Part shown: piece by piece, positions 10,352-21,933 of the stretch
How positions within the stretch are numbered: position 1 is the first letter of the stretch
Layout: every line of letters begins with the position of its first letter
From: Blepharisma japonicum
Lineage: Eukaryota; Ciliophora; Heterotrichea; Heterotrichida; Blepharismidae
Direction: 5' to 3'
Assembly: GCA_949751835.1 (NCBI GenBank)
Contig: CATKHK010000077.1
Coordinates: forward strand, 124,001-188,000
Length of the DNA stretch: 64,000 nucleotides
The notes under the pieces: generated by a model
Told to the model about the DNA's origin: nothing
What the model saw: only the letters and a program-made list of their open reading frames with translations
Databases searched by the model: none
Position numbers and translations under genes: made by a program

Positions 10352-13300
10352 TTAGTTCACATAAAGTATTTCAACAACCTCAGCTACGAGCTGCTCAAGC
10401 ATCATGTCAGCAAGGTCTAGCTTTACTTGAGTTTCTTCGAATTCATAATCAACCCACTGTTGATCATTTTCCATGACTTCTAATGTCAGCAATTTAGCTA
10501 ACTTTTCTTCACGGATTTTTCGTAAAATTTCTTCTTCTATGCTGACACTAGTGTTTAGGTCGTATTCTGGGATTGTGCCTGCTCGGATTTTGCTGCACTC
10601 CAATATATTGTCCCTTACTTGGGTAAATATTTCGTATATATTTAATATATTTGAAGTACTAGGACTTCGGCTACTCCATGGCATGGGCACACCTTTTTCT
10701 CCATTTTTCCTGTATTTTTGCAAATTTTCGTTAATTGCATCAAAAATCATTTTATTGTGTATTGATTCAGCCTCTGCAAAGGCATCAAGCTTTATTTCTT
10801 TTTCAAATTTATAATAGAATTCAGGAAATAAAACAGGATCTGCAGGTGAATCAGGGATTATGGCAGTCCCAATTTCATTTTCTTGCATCTTGGAAAGTTG
10901 ATCTAAAGGATTTCTTCATATAGGTGCTAATAAGCTCCCTTGGGCTATTTCAGGGCTTTGCAGTACAAAATTTAATAATTTTTCTGTGTATTGCCTAACA
11001 GCATTTTCATCTGTACTTGATATCATTATTTGACTTTCCACAGAAATATTAGGATTTGGCACTTCATGTGGTCTGCTAAACTTTACTTCTTCTACAATTA
11101 AATCAAAAATAATAAAATCCGTTATTTTTACGAGAAATTCAGGAGAAATCATCAGCTGTTTTATAGCTTCATACACAAATTCAGATAAAATACTATTAAG
11201 CATATTTTCCAGCGCGTCAGAAATTAGCATTTCTTCACATTGAGCTTCATCAAATGGTTTTGCGATTTTTTCTTGAAATTTTTCCATATCAATTAAATTT
11301 TCAAGGTCTGGGTTTTCTATTGATGGCTCTTCTGGGATATTACAATTCGAATTTTCAGGTGAGCTTCATTCTTGTATCAAAATTGCTGAATTTTTATTAG
11401 TAGGAGAACTGTTTTTTGAATGAGGTTCATTATCGCTTAATAAATAAGCTCCATATGGTTCTACTATTAAATTAGGCCTAGGGCTTGCTTCATATTCAAT
11501 TAAGCTTGAACTGTCATTTTTTTCACTTGATGATTCTTTTGAGTTTTCTGTGTTTAAATCTAAGCCTTCTTCAAAACTTTTGGAGATTTCTTGAGCATTT
11601 TTTTCAGCTGAAGATTGGATTTCAGCATCTCCTTGGAAAGATTTGAAAGATTGTGAGCTTTCTTCAAAAAATTCGCAAATAAATGGTTCTGAGTCTATAG
11701 AGATATTATTACCAAACTCAGGGCTTGGAAATTTTTCTACTTGTAATGCATTAAATTCTGGCGAATCCCTTTCTTCTGCTATTACATTTTTTATTTCATT
11801 GAATATAGAATCAGCAAACCTCGAATCCTGCCCAAAAGGAGATTTATCAGGTATAGGAAATTGCAATGCTTTTATTTGCTCAATAAAGCTATTTGAAATA
11901 TCAATCGGCTTTTTACTTTGGCAAGGCGAAAGTTCATCAATATCAATTGATTTTTTTTCTTCTTTATTTTCTCCTGTCTCATTATTTTCAATATCAAGTT
12001 CACTTTCCCTTGCACTTTTGTCGGCAGCTGAATCAGAATAATTATCCCACTCTTTTTCTTGGGAATTTATAGCATTTTCTAAAGCTTTTTCTAAGTCTCC
12101 ATTATTTTTTTGCTGTTCTATTAATTTGTCGGCTAGCTTTTTTCGCTGCTCAAAAGTTTTAATTAAAGATTCCTCATCTGCATTTTCTAGGTTATCAGAA
12201 AGTGCTGATTTGACAGCTTCTATATTTTCGTCAAAAATTTTGTTTATGTGGGAGTATCGCCTTTCTATTATATCTTGGAAAAATTTCATGGTTTCTTTAT
12301 CATTCCCTACTTTTTTAGCAATTTTTTCTATATCTTGCATATCTTTTTCCTTAAGTTCTTTAAGTTTTTGTTTTTGATGGATTCTTCATTGCATTTGTGA
12401 CTCTAAAATTTCTTGGATTTCTTTTTGTTTTTCTTTATTTATTTCAGTTTTAATTCCTTCATCTCTTAATCTTTCTAATTCATGTGAAGAAATCGCAGCT
12501 GGGACTGGGGAAAACTTTCGAAAATGAGAGTCTAAGTCAAGCCCTGCTGAGTCTTCTCAGTCTTTTTTTACAGGCACAGGGGATAGTCTAGCGAACTGAG
12601 ATTCTGCGTTTGATTCTTCCCATTTTTGTCCATTAGACAGTTTATTAAAAATTCTTGGACTTATATGGTCAGATTCTTCTCAGCTACTCCCATTTGTGGC
12701 GTTATCTGGTTTTCCTATTTTTCTCAATATTTTTTGTACTTCTTCGTCTTCATCTTCAAAAGAAACCTGCCCATCACTGCCATACAGTCTTTTATAAAGC
12801 CATGTATCATCTGAGCTTTCCAAATTTTCAAAAAACCTTCTTAAAGCCTCCCTTGTAAGCCACCCTCTTGTTCATGCCTGAATTTTTACTGCAGCCTGAT
12901 TTTTTATTTCTTCTTCATTTGTGGAATCTTTTGCGATTTCTCTGGCCCTGTCTACACGGTTTTTAAGCTCAGCTAATTTTTTGCGAATTTCATCTTTTCG
13001 ACGAGAAAGGTCTGAAGACTGAAGTTCTTGGAGTTTTAGCTCTTCACTGACGTCTTCTGTGTAGGTAGGCGTTGTTTCTTTTACTTCTAAAATGGGCATT
13101 GTGACACTACCTATAGGTAAAGTTGATTCTTGATGGACTCGCCGTTCTACTATATCGTTAACGAGCTGTGTAGCGTTTCCTCGTTCTTCGATATCTTGTT
13201 GGTCTGGATAATGCCCAAAAACTTGGCATTCTCGGCCTTCTCTGTTATAGCTGCTTGAGGTCTCTGGAGGCATTCCATACATAATGCCTTTAACTTCTTC

Positions 13301-14488
13301 ATCTTCTGGGTAGTTTGTGTCGCTTTCTTCAACCCATGGCTTTGCAGGTTTTTTCTTGAGGATTTTTTTCCTGACTTTTTCTTTTTTCTTCTCTTTTTGC
13401 TTTTTTTTCTTGAATTTATTTAAATTTGATTTTATTTGAGATTCGAGATGATTTAGTTGAGAAATTCGCTTGGTTTCTTCTTCACGAATTTTTTCACAGT
13501 CAAGTTCTTTTTGGAGTTTTCTTAACTTTTTTTGATACCTCATAAATTCGACAATATCTGGATTCGGCTGTTTCGCTGATTTCTTTTCAGCATGCTTTTC
13601 TTCATCATTATTTCTTGCTGTTTTTGCTCTTTCAGGAGATTTTCAATTCATATTATCCATCCCAATCCTTGCTTTTCCCATCTGCTTGTTTTTTTCTCTG
13701 CTTTCCCTCTGCTTTTTCCTCATTTCTTCTGCTTCTCTCCTCGTTTTTTCATCAGTTTCCCCCATGATTCTTCTTTCATCAGCTCCCCATGGCACTTTTG
13801 GCTTAAATTCATTTTTTTTAAATCTCTGTTTATTTTCAAGCCTCGTTTGCTTATTTAACTGTTCTAATTCTCGCTTATTTTTCTGTTGCTTAACCATCTC
13901 ATCATATTTTCTTTTTTCTGCTAAATCTTTGCTAAGTTTTTGTTTTCTCAAAGTTTTGCTAATAATTTTCTCAATTGATCCTTTTTGAGGATTTTCTTCA
14001 ATAATTGGCTTGTCTATTTTTACTTCTTCTTTATGAGTAGTTGATGTAGGCTGGGGTGTAGCTGAAGACTTCCTCGGGATTTTTTGTTTTAGTGTAATTG
14101 ATTGCTGTTTCGACAAAGGTATAGTAGCTGGCTTGCTGATTTTTACAGGCTCTGGGGTTTTTGACACAGCCTTTCTCTGGATTACTTTTTTTGGTTTATG
14201 AGTATCCTGAAAATAATTAATAATCTTTTTAGTTGGCTGAGGGGACAAAAATTTCAATTTGGGAGATTGTATTACTACAGGAATCGGAAATCGGCTTGTA
14301 CTTTCATTTGAAGGAGAAACGACTGATTCACTTGTAATTCGACGGCCAAGGACTGGCACAGATGGAGTTCTCCCAGTTCCAAAAGATTTAAATATTTCTG
14401 TGTGTTCTGGACTTAATAAACTTGGGGCATATAATGAAAGTGGTGAAATCGACAGGCTGGGTTCTAATGATCGTACTTCTTTTAACAT
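10352..14488 (-). CDS. large CEP350/TRM-like scaffold with IQ motif
   Basis: Five open stretches lie in one frame, separated only by TGA codons. Read as Trp, they give one protein of 1,378 residues. The N-terminal 200 residues are Ser/Pro-rich, followed by long charged coiled coils (about 200-360). An IQ motif near residue 533 (AAVKIQAWTRGWLTREALRRF, where the Trp is a TGA) suggests calmodulin or centrin binding. Another low-complexity acidic region follows. The last 200 residues include LFPEFYYKFEKEIKLDAF and ESIHNKMIFDAINENL. These resemble the C-terminal DUF4378-type region shared by plant TRM proteins, which are related to centrosomal CEP350. A basal-body or cortical microtubule role is inferred from that resemblance and the abundance of such structures in ciliates. 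The family call is moderate; the reading frame is firm. Confidence 0.6.
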
Positions 14489-14945
14489 ATTTAAATCAGC
14501 TTTTATAATTTTACATTTTTTAGTTTAGGATAATAATTAAGTAGAAAGTTTTTAGAGATAAAATCGTAGAATAGAGAGTAAATTGGCTAAAAAAATCATT
14601 ATTTTAACTCTTTAATAGTTATTTTAAGACATCTTTTAGAGATTTGTATAATTTTTTCATTTATAGGTTACATTTATAGCTAATTTTATATTAAAAAAGC
14701 CGATTGAAGCATGTTTAATATAGTTTGCTCTACTTTACTGTAAGCTTAAATATCTTGGTAGAGTATTCTTAATATTTCCTTATTTAAAATTAATATAGCT
14801 CTGAATAAAATAACTAGAATAAGATTAAAAATTTATTGAAAAATCTTTTTTATTAAACTTCCATCAACAAATTATGCATAAAAAGTGTTATAAATAATAT
14901 AGATAATTCTTGTCGATCCTAATTCAAAAGCAGTCCCCATGCAAT
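14489..14945. other. AT-rich intergenic gap
   Basis: 457 bp between the 5' end of the CEP350-like gene and the 3' end of the CPBP protease gene. I see no coding frame or RNA here. Confidence 0.5.
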
Positions 14946-15657
14946 CTACATATTCTTTACCATTGCGCACAAATCGAAGCCCATATGAGCTGAAACTGCA
15001 GATAATAATCCATATCTTTCTTTTATCAGTTGTAATGAGATTCCTACTCCTACGATAAAGGAAAATCCAAAAATGGCTTGAATTATCCCTGTAAATCTAA
15101 GGATTATAAACTATGTAAAAATTTACAAAATGATACTCAGAATATAATAAGGCTACGAACCATTTCCAACTTTCCGGGAAACTTTTAACCAAAAACACCC
15201 TCCAGAACCACTCTTCAACACCTGGATTTACTACTGTAAAATAATAGGCAAAAATCAGTGGATTTAGGAAGTTACTGCAATCAATCGCAAAATCATTGCA
15301 AGTTAATCCACTAAAGCCTGTGAGTCATAGGGCAAAGGACTTAAAAAAATAAATAATCACTGATCCTGGAGCCATGAGTCCTATGACAATAATTGAGCAA
15401 AATATTAAACCGATCAATCCTTGATGAAAAGCGTTTTTGAGTTCTCCTCGTGTGTACTCAAAGGTAGAGGAGTTGAAACAAAGTTTATAGAGAATTGGAA
15501 GGATTATCATGATTGCATGCATAAGGGTCGTTGTAAGTCAGATGCTACTGAAATAAAACAGCCCTAGAGCAATGCTACATAGAGGGGATAACCCAATCAA
15601 AGTCAATAAAACCCGTTGAAAATTACTAGGGTGATATGACTGATGAGCTATGACCAT
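14946..15657 (-). CDS. CPBP-family (CAAX-like) intramembrane protease, one intron
   Basis: This gene is hidden under the standard code. With TGA=Trp (two codons) and one 16-nt intron at 15111-15126, it encodes 231 residues, from ATG at 15657 (with TAA immediately upstream in frame) to TAG at 14946. It is very hydrophobic, with about six predicted membrane spans. The three CPBP/ABI motifs are in the right order and membrane context: EEWFWR (E148, E149, R153; EExxxR), YSEYH (H176, in place of FxxxH) and HMGFD (H219, D223; HxxxD). The family includes Rce1-like enzymes that trim prenylated CaaX proteins, and other glutamate-type membrane proteases. Which substrate applies here is unknown. Two possible CaaX proteins lie in this window. 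Confidence 0.75.
15111..15126 (-). other. 16-nt intron
   Basis: On the minus strand gtaaatttttacatag. Its removal links SEYHF to FIILRFTGIIQAIFGF and gives continuous membrane segments. A competing 15-nt GT...AG just downstream does not restore the frame. Confidence 0.75.
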
Positions 15658-16180
15658 TTATAAAATAATTATTATAATAAAATTTAAGAGATGTCATAGA
15701 GAAATCCAGAAGAAGCCATTTTAAAATTTATGCAACTTAGAAATAATTTCAAAACTGTTTAAAAAAATTTTTGCTATTCTTCCAAAATGGCTATACAGTT
15801 TTAGATATAAGGTAAGAACCAGTTTTTAAGATGGATTTGGTGTGCCAATTTAAAAATGCCCATTCTTAAAAGTCATATAGTGAATTCCGGGTATAAACTT
15901 AAGATTTGAAAATTTTAATAATTAAAGTTTTTGTCTTATTAGAGTAAAGTAGGAAAAATTTATCAGATTTCTCATTTTGTTGTAAGATTCATGAAATTTT
16001 CTGTTTTGAACTACTGGCAATTCCAAATTAATGATTTGGTAAGCAAAATCAATTCTTAAGCTCATAAAAATTTTTGTCAAGCCAAATATCTCCTAACAGT
16101 AAATTGATTAGAATTTTTATAACATACTCCATTTTGGAATATAGAAAAGAAATTATAGATGAGTAGGAATATTAAATAAA
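15658..16180. other. AT-rich divergent intergenic region
   Basis: 523 bp between the divergent starts of the CPBP protease and the pepsin-like gene. No recognisable element beyond A/T runs. Confidence 0.45.
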
Positions 16181-17614
16181 ATGCAATCCTCAACTATTTT
16201 AGCACTATTTATTTGTTTATCGCTTGCTTTTGTAAAAATTCCACTTAAGAGATTTTATAAAGATCAATTAGAAGCCTCAAATTCAACGATTCCGAATATG
16301 ACTGAATTTTTGACTACATCATATCTCAATAATTTTTACAATTTTGGCTATTCAGCTCAAATACATGTTGGCTCGCCTTGGGAATTATTTACTGTTAGAA
16401 TTGGAACTGCATCTCCCTATCTTTGGATTCCTTCTAAAAGATGCCAAAACGTATGCCACCCAGCTTCTAACTATTTTGACCCTTATAGCAGCTCAACTTA
16501 TAAAAATCTTGGCCAATATAACAGAATAACCTATGCAGATTCGAGCTTTGCTCAAGGTGATTTAAGCAAAGAAACATTTTATTTTGGTGATAGCCCACCT
16601 TCTACTAATAAAGGTAAAAAATCACTTACAATTGGCTATATCTACTATTTGACTATTACAGATCAAGTGTTCACTTTAGTTCATCAAGATAGTGGAATAG
16701 AATGGGACACTGATGGGTTTTTAGGATTGAGTTTTGGAGGAGCATTAGGATATCCAACATTCCTTGACAACTTGAAAATTCAAGGGAAAATTTCACAGAA
16801 AATATTTTCTGTCTATCTTTATGATAATGATTTTGTTGCCAGCTATTATGATAGCTCTTCATTAATACTTGGAGGCTATGATCTTGCAAGCTATGCGCAA
16901 AGCACAGAAATAAAATATATTGATATACTTCAGAATGATGGATTTTGGAATCTTCAGATCTCCAATATCAAAGCAAATAACGTTCCAATCCCAAGTCGCG
17001 CGTATACCGCATGTCTTGACATTGGAGCATTTATTATAGCTACCCCAAAAGTTGTGTTTGATGGCTTCTATAATCAGCTTTCAATAGCTGGAAGCTGTTG
17101 GCTAGATAATGGTTTTATTGTATGCGATTGCTATAACTATGCAATAGGTACTTATCCATCGATCAGTTTTGTATTTGGCTGGAAATATACTTTTAGTTTG
17201 GAGCCTGAGCATTATTTTTATAAAGTTGGTAAATCTTGCACATTCCTTTTTTATAATTATGGGGATTATTGGCTTATTGGACAACCTTTTTTTAGGAAAT
17301 ATTATACGATTTTTGATGCGGAATATCTTCAGATAGGCTTTGCACTTGCAAAAAATAGAAAAACAACTAAATTCATTGACTTTCTAGGAACTGAGGCAAA
17401 CTTAAATGATGAAGAGAAAATAAAAAATATTCAAAATGAAGCTCAAGCCGAGGAAAAAGTTATGAAGTACAAGTCTCAAAGTTCTACTACTATTCCTTTT
17501 TATTGGGCAATCTCTGTCATCTTGTTTGTCTTCCTATCAGGATTTATCTATTGCTCATACAAGCAAAAGAAAGAAAATCCTCAAGAAATCTACTACCAAA
17601 AGATTTTAGCTTAG
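16181..17614 (+). CDS. membrane-anchored pepsin-like (A1) protein lacking the first catalytic Asp
   Basis: 477 residues, no intron. The N-terminal signal peptide is about residues 1-18 (MQSSTILALFICLSLAFV), followed by a propeptide-like KIPLKRF. The body has the pepsin fold order: a flap-region YADSSFAQGDL, DGFLGLSFG, the disulfide Cys pairs, and an end with WLIGQPFFRKYYTIFD. The first active-site motif, normally DTGS, reads GTAS at about 75-78. The second reads DIGA (D at about 279). A C-terminal helix (about 438-460) is followed by a basic tail, so the protein is type I membrane-bound. With only one of the two aspartates it is likely catalytically dead or altered. That is inferred from the mechanism of the family; the fold assignment is firm. 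Confidence 0.85.
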   Translation: MQSSTILALFICLSLAFVKIPLKRFYKDQLEASNSTIPNMTEFLTTSYLNNFYNFGYSAQIHVGSPWELFTVRIGTASPYLWIPSKRCQNVCHPASNYFDPYSSSTYKNLGQYNRITYADSSFAQGDLSKETFYFGDSPPSTNKGKKSLTIGYIYYLTITDQVFTLVHQDSGIEWDTDGFLGLSFGGALGYPTFLDNLKIQGKISQKIFSVYLYDNDFVASYYDSSSLILGGYDLASYAQSTEIKYIDILQNDGFWNLQISNIKANNVPIPSRAYTACLDIGAFIIATPKVVFDGFYNQLSIAGSCWLDNGFIVCDCYNYAIGTYPSISFVFGWKYTFSLEPEHYFYKVGKSCTFLFYNYGDYWLIGQPFFRKYYTIFDAEYLQIGFALAKNRKTTKFIDFLGTEANLNDEEKIKNIQNEAQAEEKVMKYKSQSSTTIPFYWAISVILFVFLSGFIYCSYKQKKENPQEIYYQKILA

Positions 17615-18155
17615 TTTCATTAAGTTAAAATCTTGAAAAAAAATTAATAAGAAATTATTCTAAAGAATAATATAATATTGTAAGTTGTACATAATTTTTA
17701 TAGGTAAATCAAGTATTGAAGGTAGTGTCTAGTTCAGATAACTAATATATTAACCCAAAGTAATTGTCAACCGCAAATATAATATTTATGATTAACTGAG
17801 CATACGATTTATGTTTTTAATTTTATTATCCAAAAAAATTAATTATGGCAGATATGAAAATAAGACCAATTCTATAAATCAGATTTTCTTACCTTTAGTG
17901 TTTCATTGTAAAAACTGCATTATATTTTGTATCTCAAATAGTATAAATTAATTTAATTACATAAATTTATGCTAAATTAAAAGTAAAATTATTTATATAT
18001 TAAAGTCATAAGCTTATCAATCTTTTCTAAAAATAATTATTAATTCTTTCTTACAATTTATTTTTCATAAACTTTCTTACCTCTAATTATATAAATATTT
18101 TAATTTTTTATTTCAATTAAATGGCTGATTTTTATGATTTCTCCTAAATTAAAAT
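17615..18155. other. AT-rich intergenic gap
   Basis: 541 bp between two same-strand genes, strongly AT-rich. No coding frame or RNA gene recognised. Confidence 0.5.
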
Positions 18156-19043
18156 ATGTTTTGGTGTTTCATCTATTTTATCATTTTGATAGCTTTCTAT
18201 AAGCTTATAAATTGGATATATAGAAGATGGATTATCAGAGAAGAACCAACTCAAAGCACAACAATTTTAATCACAGGAGGCGCTCAAGGTCTTGGAAGAG
18301 AAACAGCTTTAATTTATGCTCAGAAAAAATGCAAAATCGCTATATGGGATATAAGATATGATCTCCTTGATAAAGTAAAATCTGAAATTACTAAAGCTGG
18401 AGGAATCGCATATTGCTATAAATGTGATATTTCTGATAGGCAAGAAGTAGAAAATACAGCACGACGGACATTAGATGATATGGGTAAAATTGATATTTTA
18501 ATTAACAATGCTGCTATAGCAACACATTTGCAGCATGACGAAATTAAAGAAAATCACTTCAGAAAGCTTAATGAAATTAACTATCTAGGACATGTATGGG
18601 TAACTTTAGCATTTTTGCCCTATGTCAGACATATAACGGTTATCGCTTCAGTGCTTTCTTATATTCATGCTTTAAAAGAATCTGATTACTGTGCAAGCAA
18701 GGCAGCAATAAATTCATATTTTTCATCGTTGAGAATTGAGCTTAAGGTAAGAAAAAGCCCAATAAAGGTCACTATTGTGTATCCTCATCATATTTGTACA
18801 AAAATGTTCGACGATATGAAATTTGGGCCTGTAAAGTATCTATTGCCAAGCCAAAACCCAACTAATGTCGCTAAATCAATTTATAATGGAATTTGTGAAA
18901 AAAGGGAAGAAGTTTTTGTGCCTGGGTACGCCAAAATATTAATTTTAATTGCATTGAGCTTGCCAAGTGAAATTAGGGATTGGGGGAATGAGTTATTATT
19001 TAGAGATGCGTGTGAGAGCTTAAAGCCATTATCTTATAATTAA
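18156..19043 (+). CDS. short-chain dehydrogenase/reductase (SDR16C/17beta-HSD11-like)
   Basis: 295 residues. An N-terminal membrane anchor (about 3-20, WCFIYFIILIAFYKLINWIY) is followed by a classical Rossmann domain: TGGAQGLGRE (about 39-48) binds the cofactor, CDISD caps the adenine, and NNAA stabilises the core. The catalytic Ser lies in VIASVLSY, with YCASK (about 177-181) as the Tyr-x3-Lys pair. The C-terminal part is hydrophobic. ER- or lipid-droplet-bound relatives oxidise retinols or steroids with NAD(P); the ciliate substrate is unknown. No internal TGA and no intron. Confidence 0.88.
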   Translation: MFWCFIYFIILIAFYKLINWIYRRWIIREEPTQSTTILITGGAQGLGRETALIYAQKKCKIAIWDIRYDLLDKVKSEITKAGGIAYCYKCDISDRQEVENTARRTLDDMGKIDILINNAAIATHLQHDEIKENHFRKLNEINYLGHVWVTLAFLPYVRHITVIASVLSYIHALKESDYCASKAAINSYFSSLRIELKVRKSPIKVTIVYPHHICTKMFDDMKFGPVKYLLPSQNPTNVAKSIYNGICEKREEVFVPGYAKILILIALSLPSEIRDWGNELLFRDACESLKPLSYN

Positions 19044-19281
19044 ATTAATAGGTTTAGAGAAAATCCTCGCTTTTATTTTACATTTAATTTTTTAATATAT
19101 CTTGATTTGAATATATAAGGTTTACTTTGATGTTTAAAATAAATATAGATGATTATTAATTACCTTATTATTAATTGATTTTAATACGATTCCTTAAAAG
19201 GACTGGATTATTTTTATGAAGACCTCAAATTTCAAGTATAATGATATTGGGATAAATGATTAGCAGTTATTATAATAATAA

Positions 19282-20721
19282 ATGGGTGGGAAAGGCAAAG
19301 GAAAAGGCAAGAAAGTAAAGAAAGGAAAGAAGAAAAAGCAGAAGGACCCACGAGAAGCCTTGCCTGAAGAGATAAAAGCGATGGATATAGCTACTCTTCA
19401 AAGGGAAATCGAAAGCTGAAGACAAAAGGTTTTGGACACAAAAATTCTTAGGAACAAATTTCAGAATGAAAAAGACCTAATTAAACAGTTTTACGAAGTA
19501 ACCAAAAAGAATACAGAAGACATCACTGCCAGCATAAAAAACAAAGACTCAGAGATGGAGAGGCTTGAAGACGACCATCGAGTTGAAGTAAAAGTTTATA
19601 TGCAAAAAATCCACCATCTTGAGTACGACCACCAAAATGCTTTGAAAAAGCTTGAAGACGATACAAAATCCAACCAAAAAGACGAGGTCAACTATCACTT
19701 TAAAACAGAAAACCAGATGAAACTTGCCAAAATTGAGCTTAAAAAAGAATTAAACGAGCAAGAATTGGCATATGTTAACAGGGTTGGCAAAGAAATGGAG
19801 ACTTATAAGTCAAATTTGGATTTCCTTAAAAGAAGTTATGACCAAGAATTAGCCAGAATTGAGGAAACTTATAACACCAAATTCCAAACCTTAAAAGAAA
19901 ACTTAGAACTTAGGCTAAAAGTAGAAATCCATGAGGTCGAAGAAAGGAAAAACAAGCACAGAAACACTTTAATGATGAAGCATGAAAAAGCATTTAGGAC
20001 TATAAAAGACTATTATAATGATATCACTAGAGGCAACCTTGAAAAAATAAGAGACTTAAAAGACGAAAAAGCGCAGCTCGAAAGAAATCAAATTGAAAAT
20101 AAACAACTTATAGAAGAACTTAGAAAGAAAAACGCTGAGCTTAAAAAGCCATTAGAAGATGCAAAAGAACAGCTAGCTTTATTAGAAGATAAGCTTACCA
20201 ATTATAATTTAGATAAAGTCAGCTTATTTAACGCCAAAAAACACTTGAAAACTTTAATATCAAGACTAGAAAAATGCAAATATGATAAAAACGAGCTTGA
20301 AACCAAATACCGTCAAACCTTGCAAGAAAGAGATGAGCTTTATAAGAGATTTGAGAACTCTATAGATAGAGTCAAACAAAAAGCAGACTATAAGAACGTT
20401 TTCTTAGAAAATAAGCTTAAAGAGCATGAAGACAATTTACAAAGAAAAGAAACTCAGTTACAAGAAGTCCTCGCCAAAGCTAATATTGATCAAGCATTTA
20501 TAGTCGAAATCAATAAGAGGATTGAAGACTCTTTAGAAGCAAAAAACACAATTCTAAAGAACTTGAAGTATTCGCTATCACATGCTATTAAAGCTTATAA
20601 TGACGCTATAAGAGTTTACGAAGCCAAACTTGTAGAGTTTGGAATCCCACCTGAAGAACTTGGCTTCCAGCCTATTGAATCAATGACTTCTACAATGCCT
20701 GCAGGGCTTGTGGCTGCTTAA
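19282..20721 (+). CDS. DRC4: DRC4/GAS8, nexin-dynein regulatory complex subunit
   Basis: 479 residues, starting at ATG 19282 with MGGKGKGKGKK. One TGA is Trp (REIESWRQKVL). The protein is almost entirely coiled coil. The C-terminus carries the GAS8 signature: KNVFLENKLKEHEDNLQRKE, then EVLAKANID, NKRIEDSLEAKN, YEAKLVEFGIPPEELGF and the terminal PAGLVAA. DRC4 lies in the base of the nexin link between axonemal doublets and regulates dynein-driven bending, consistent with motile cilia. The basic N-terminus matches the microtubule-binding start of known orthologs. It is 48 bp upstream of the KICS2-like gene on the same strand. Confidence 0.92.
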
Positions 20722-20769
20722 TTTAGATATAATCTTAATATTTAAAATTTTATTAAAAATATTTTTTAA

Positions 20770-21912
20770 ATGGAAAAATTCATTTGTCATCTCTCTCAGC
20801 AGAACTATGAAGAATGCAATGACTTACTAGAAGAATTCAATGAAAATCCTTCAATTAAACAAGGTCTACAAGGTGCAATTATTTTTGAAATTCAATATTA
20901 TAATTTTGCATACGTAATTTATAGAGATCCAAATAGAGAAAGAGCTATCAGAGAAATTTATACTGATATAAAAAATGAATTCGAAGAAATTGACGATGAG
21001 ATTTATGCTGAACTTTTACATGTTTTAGATATACAAGTAAATTTGTGTGGACTTTATAAAGAATTAGCGCAGGCTGACTATAATTTAAGTGACCAGCTGG
21101 CTACTTGTGAAAGCTTGATAAAAGCACTTGGAGCTGCAAATAATGAATTACTTGAGCCTTTTTATGAGACTATTATAATTGAGCTGAATATTATTAAAAA
21201 TTTAATTGTTGCGTCAAGAAGCATATCAAATCTTAATTATATGAGCACAATTTTAGCCTTGACTCAGGCGCATTCAAATATCCAAGAATGGGAAAAGATT
21301 TTTGTGTTTAAGAAATACTCCCCTGCTTACTCAAATAATTCGCTTGAAGAGTATAATATGATATATAAGTTTCTGTTGAGCACTTTGCATGTAATTATGG
21401 CAAAAGCCAAGCTGATTTTTGGGCCGAATTTTGAAAATATGGCAGGAAGTGAATTTTTGGAGTACGGAGAAGAATTTTTGATAAGAATCCGCAGTAAATC
21501 CGCTGAGCTCGGCATTAGTTATATATCATTATTACTTAATAATGATGAAAACTTAAACTTGCAAGAATACTCTTATAAGTGCAGAAGAAAGCCTAAAGTG
21601 ATAAACGAAATAAGCACAGAGCGATTTATTGTGATTTTCAAACATACTTTAGAAAGCCTGCCTGATGAAATGGAAAATGCTTTATATGTCTCTTTGGAAT
21701 CTGAAGAGCAATCTTTATTGCACTCTTCACATAGAGCTATAACTGCCACTTGTCCATCAACTTTTATGAATTTTCTTTTTAATAAAATAGACACATATAC
21801 TATATTAGTATTCGCCTGTAAAACCCCATCAAAAGAAATATCAAAATTTTTTACTGAATTATCATTTCAGCTAAAAATGTTTGCCCCTAACTATGCAAGA
21901 TTTAAAGAATAA
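20770..21912 (+). CDS. KICS2: KICS2-like protein (KICSTOR subunit family)
   Basis: 380 residues, intronless. It matches animal KICS2 (C12orf66) along its length: the helical N-terminal half, the central ALTQAHSNIQEWEKIFVFKK (compare LHSAHTKLQTWGQIFEKQ), the following LHVIMAKAKLIFGPNF, and the C-terminal TYTILVFACKTPSKEISKFF with a final NYARFK (compare FASLK). KICS2 is part of KICSTOR, which in animals recruits GATOR1 to lysosomes so that mTORC1 senses amino acids. The pattern comparison is from memory, so this is a probable homolog. Whether the rest of KICSTOR exists in this organism cannot be seen here. Convergent with SPT5, with 21 bp between the ends. Confidence 0.65.
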   Translation: MEKFICHLSQQNYEECNDLLEEFNENPSIKQGLQGAIIFEIQYYNFAYVIYRDPNRERAIREIYTDIKNEFEEIDDEIYAELLHVLDIQVNLCGLYKELAQADYNLSDQLATCESLIKALGAANNELLEPFYETIIIELNIIKNLIVASRSISNLNYMSTILALTQAHSNIQEWEKIFVFKKYSPAYSNNSLEEYNMIYKFLLSTLHVIMAKAKLIFGPNFENMAGSEFLEYGEEFLIRIRSKSAELGISYISLLLNNDENLNLQEYSYKCRRKPKVINEISTERFIVIFKHTLESLPDEMENALYVSLESEEQSLLHSSHRAITATCPSTFMNFLFNKIDTYTILVFACKTPSKEISKFFTELSFQLKMFAPNYARFKE

Positions 21913-21933
21913 TTAATTGTGATAAATAGTAAT

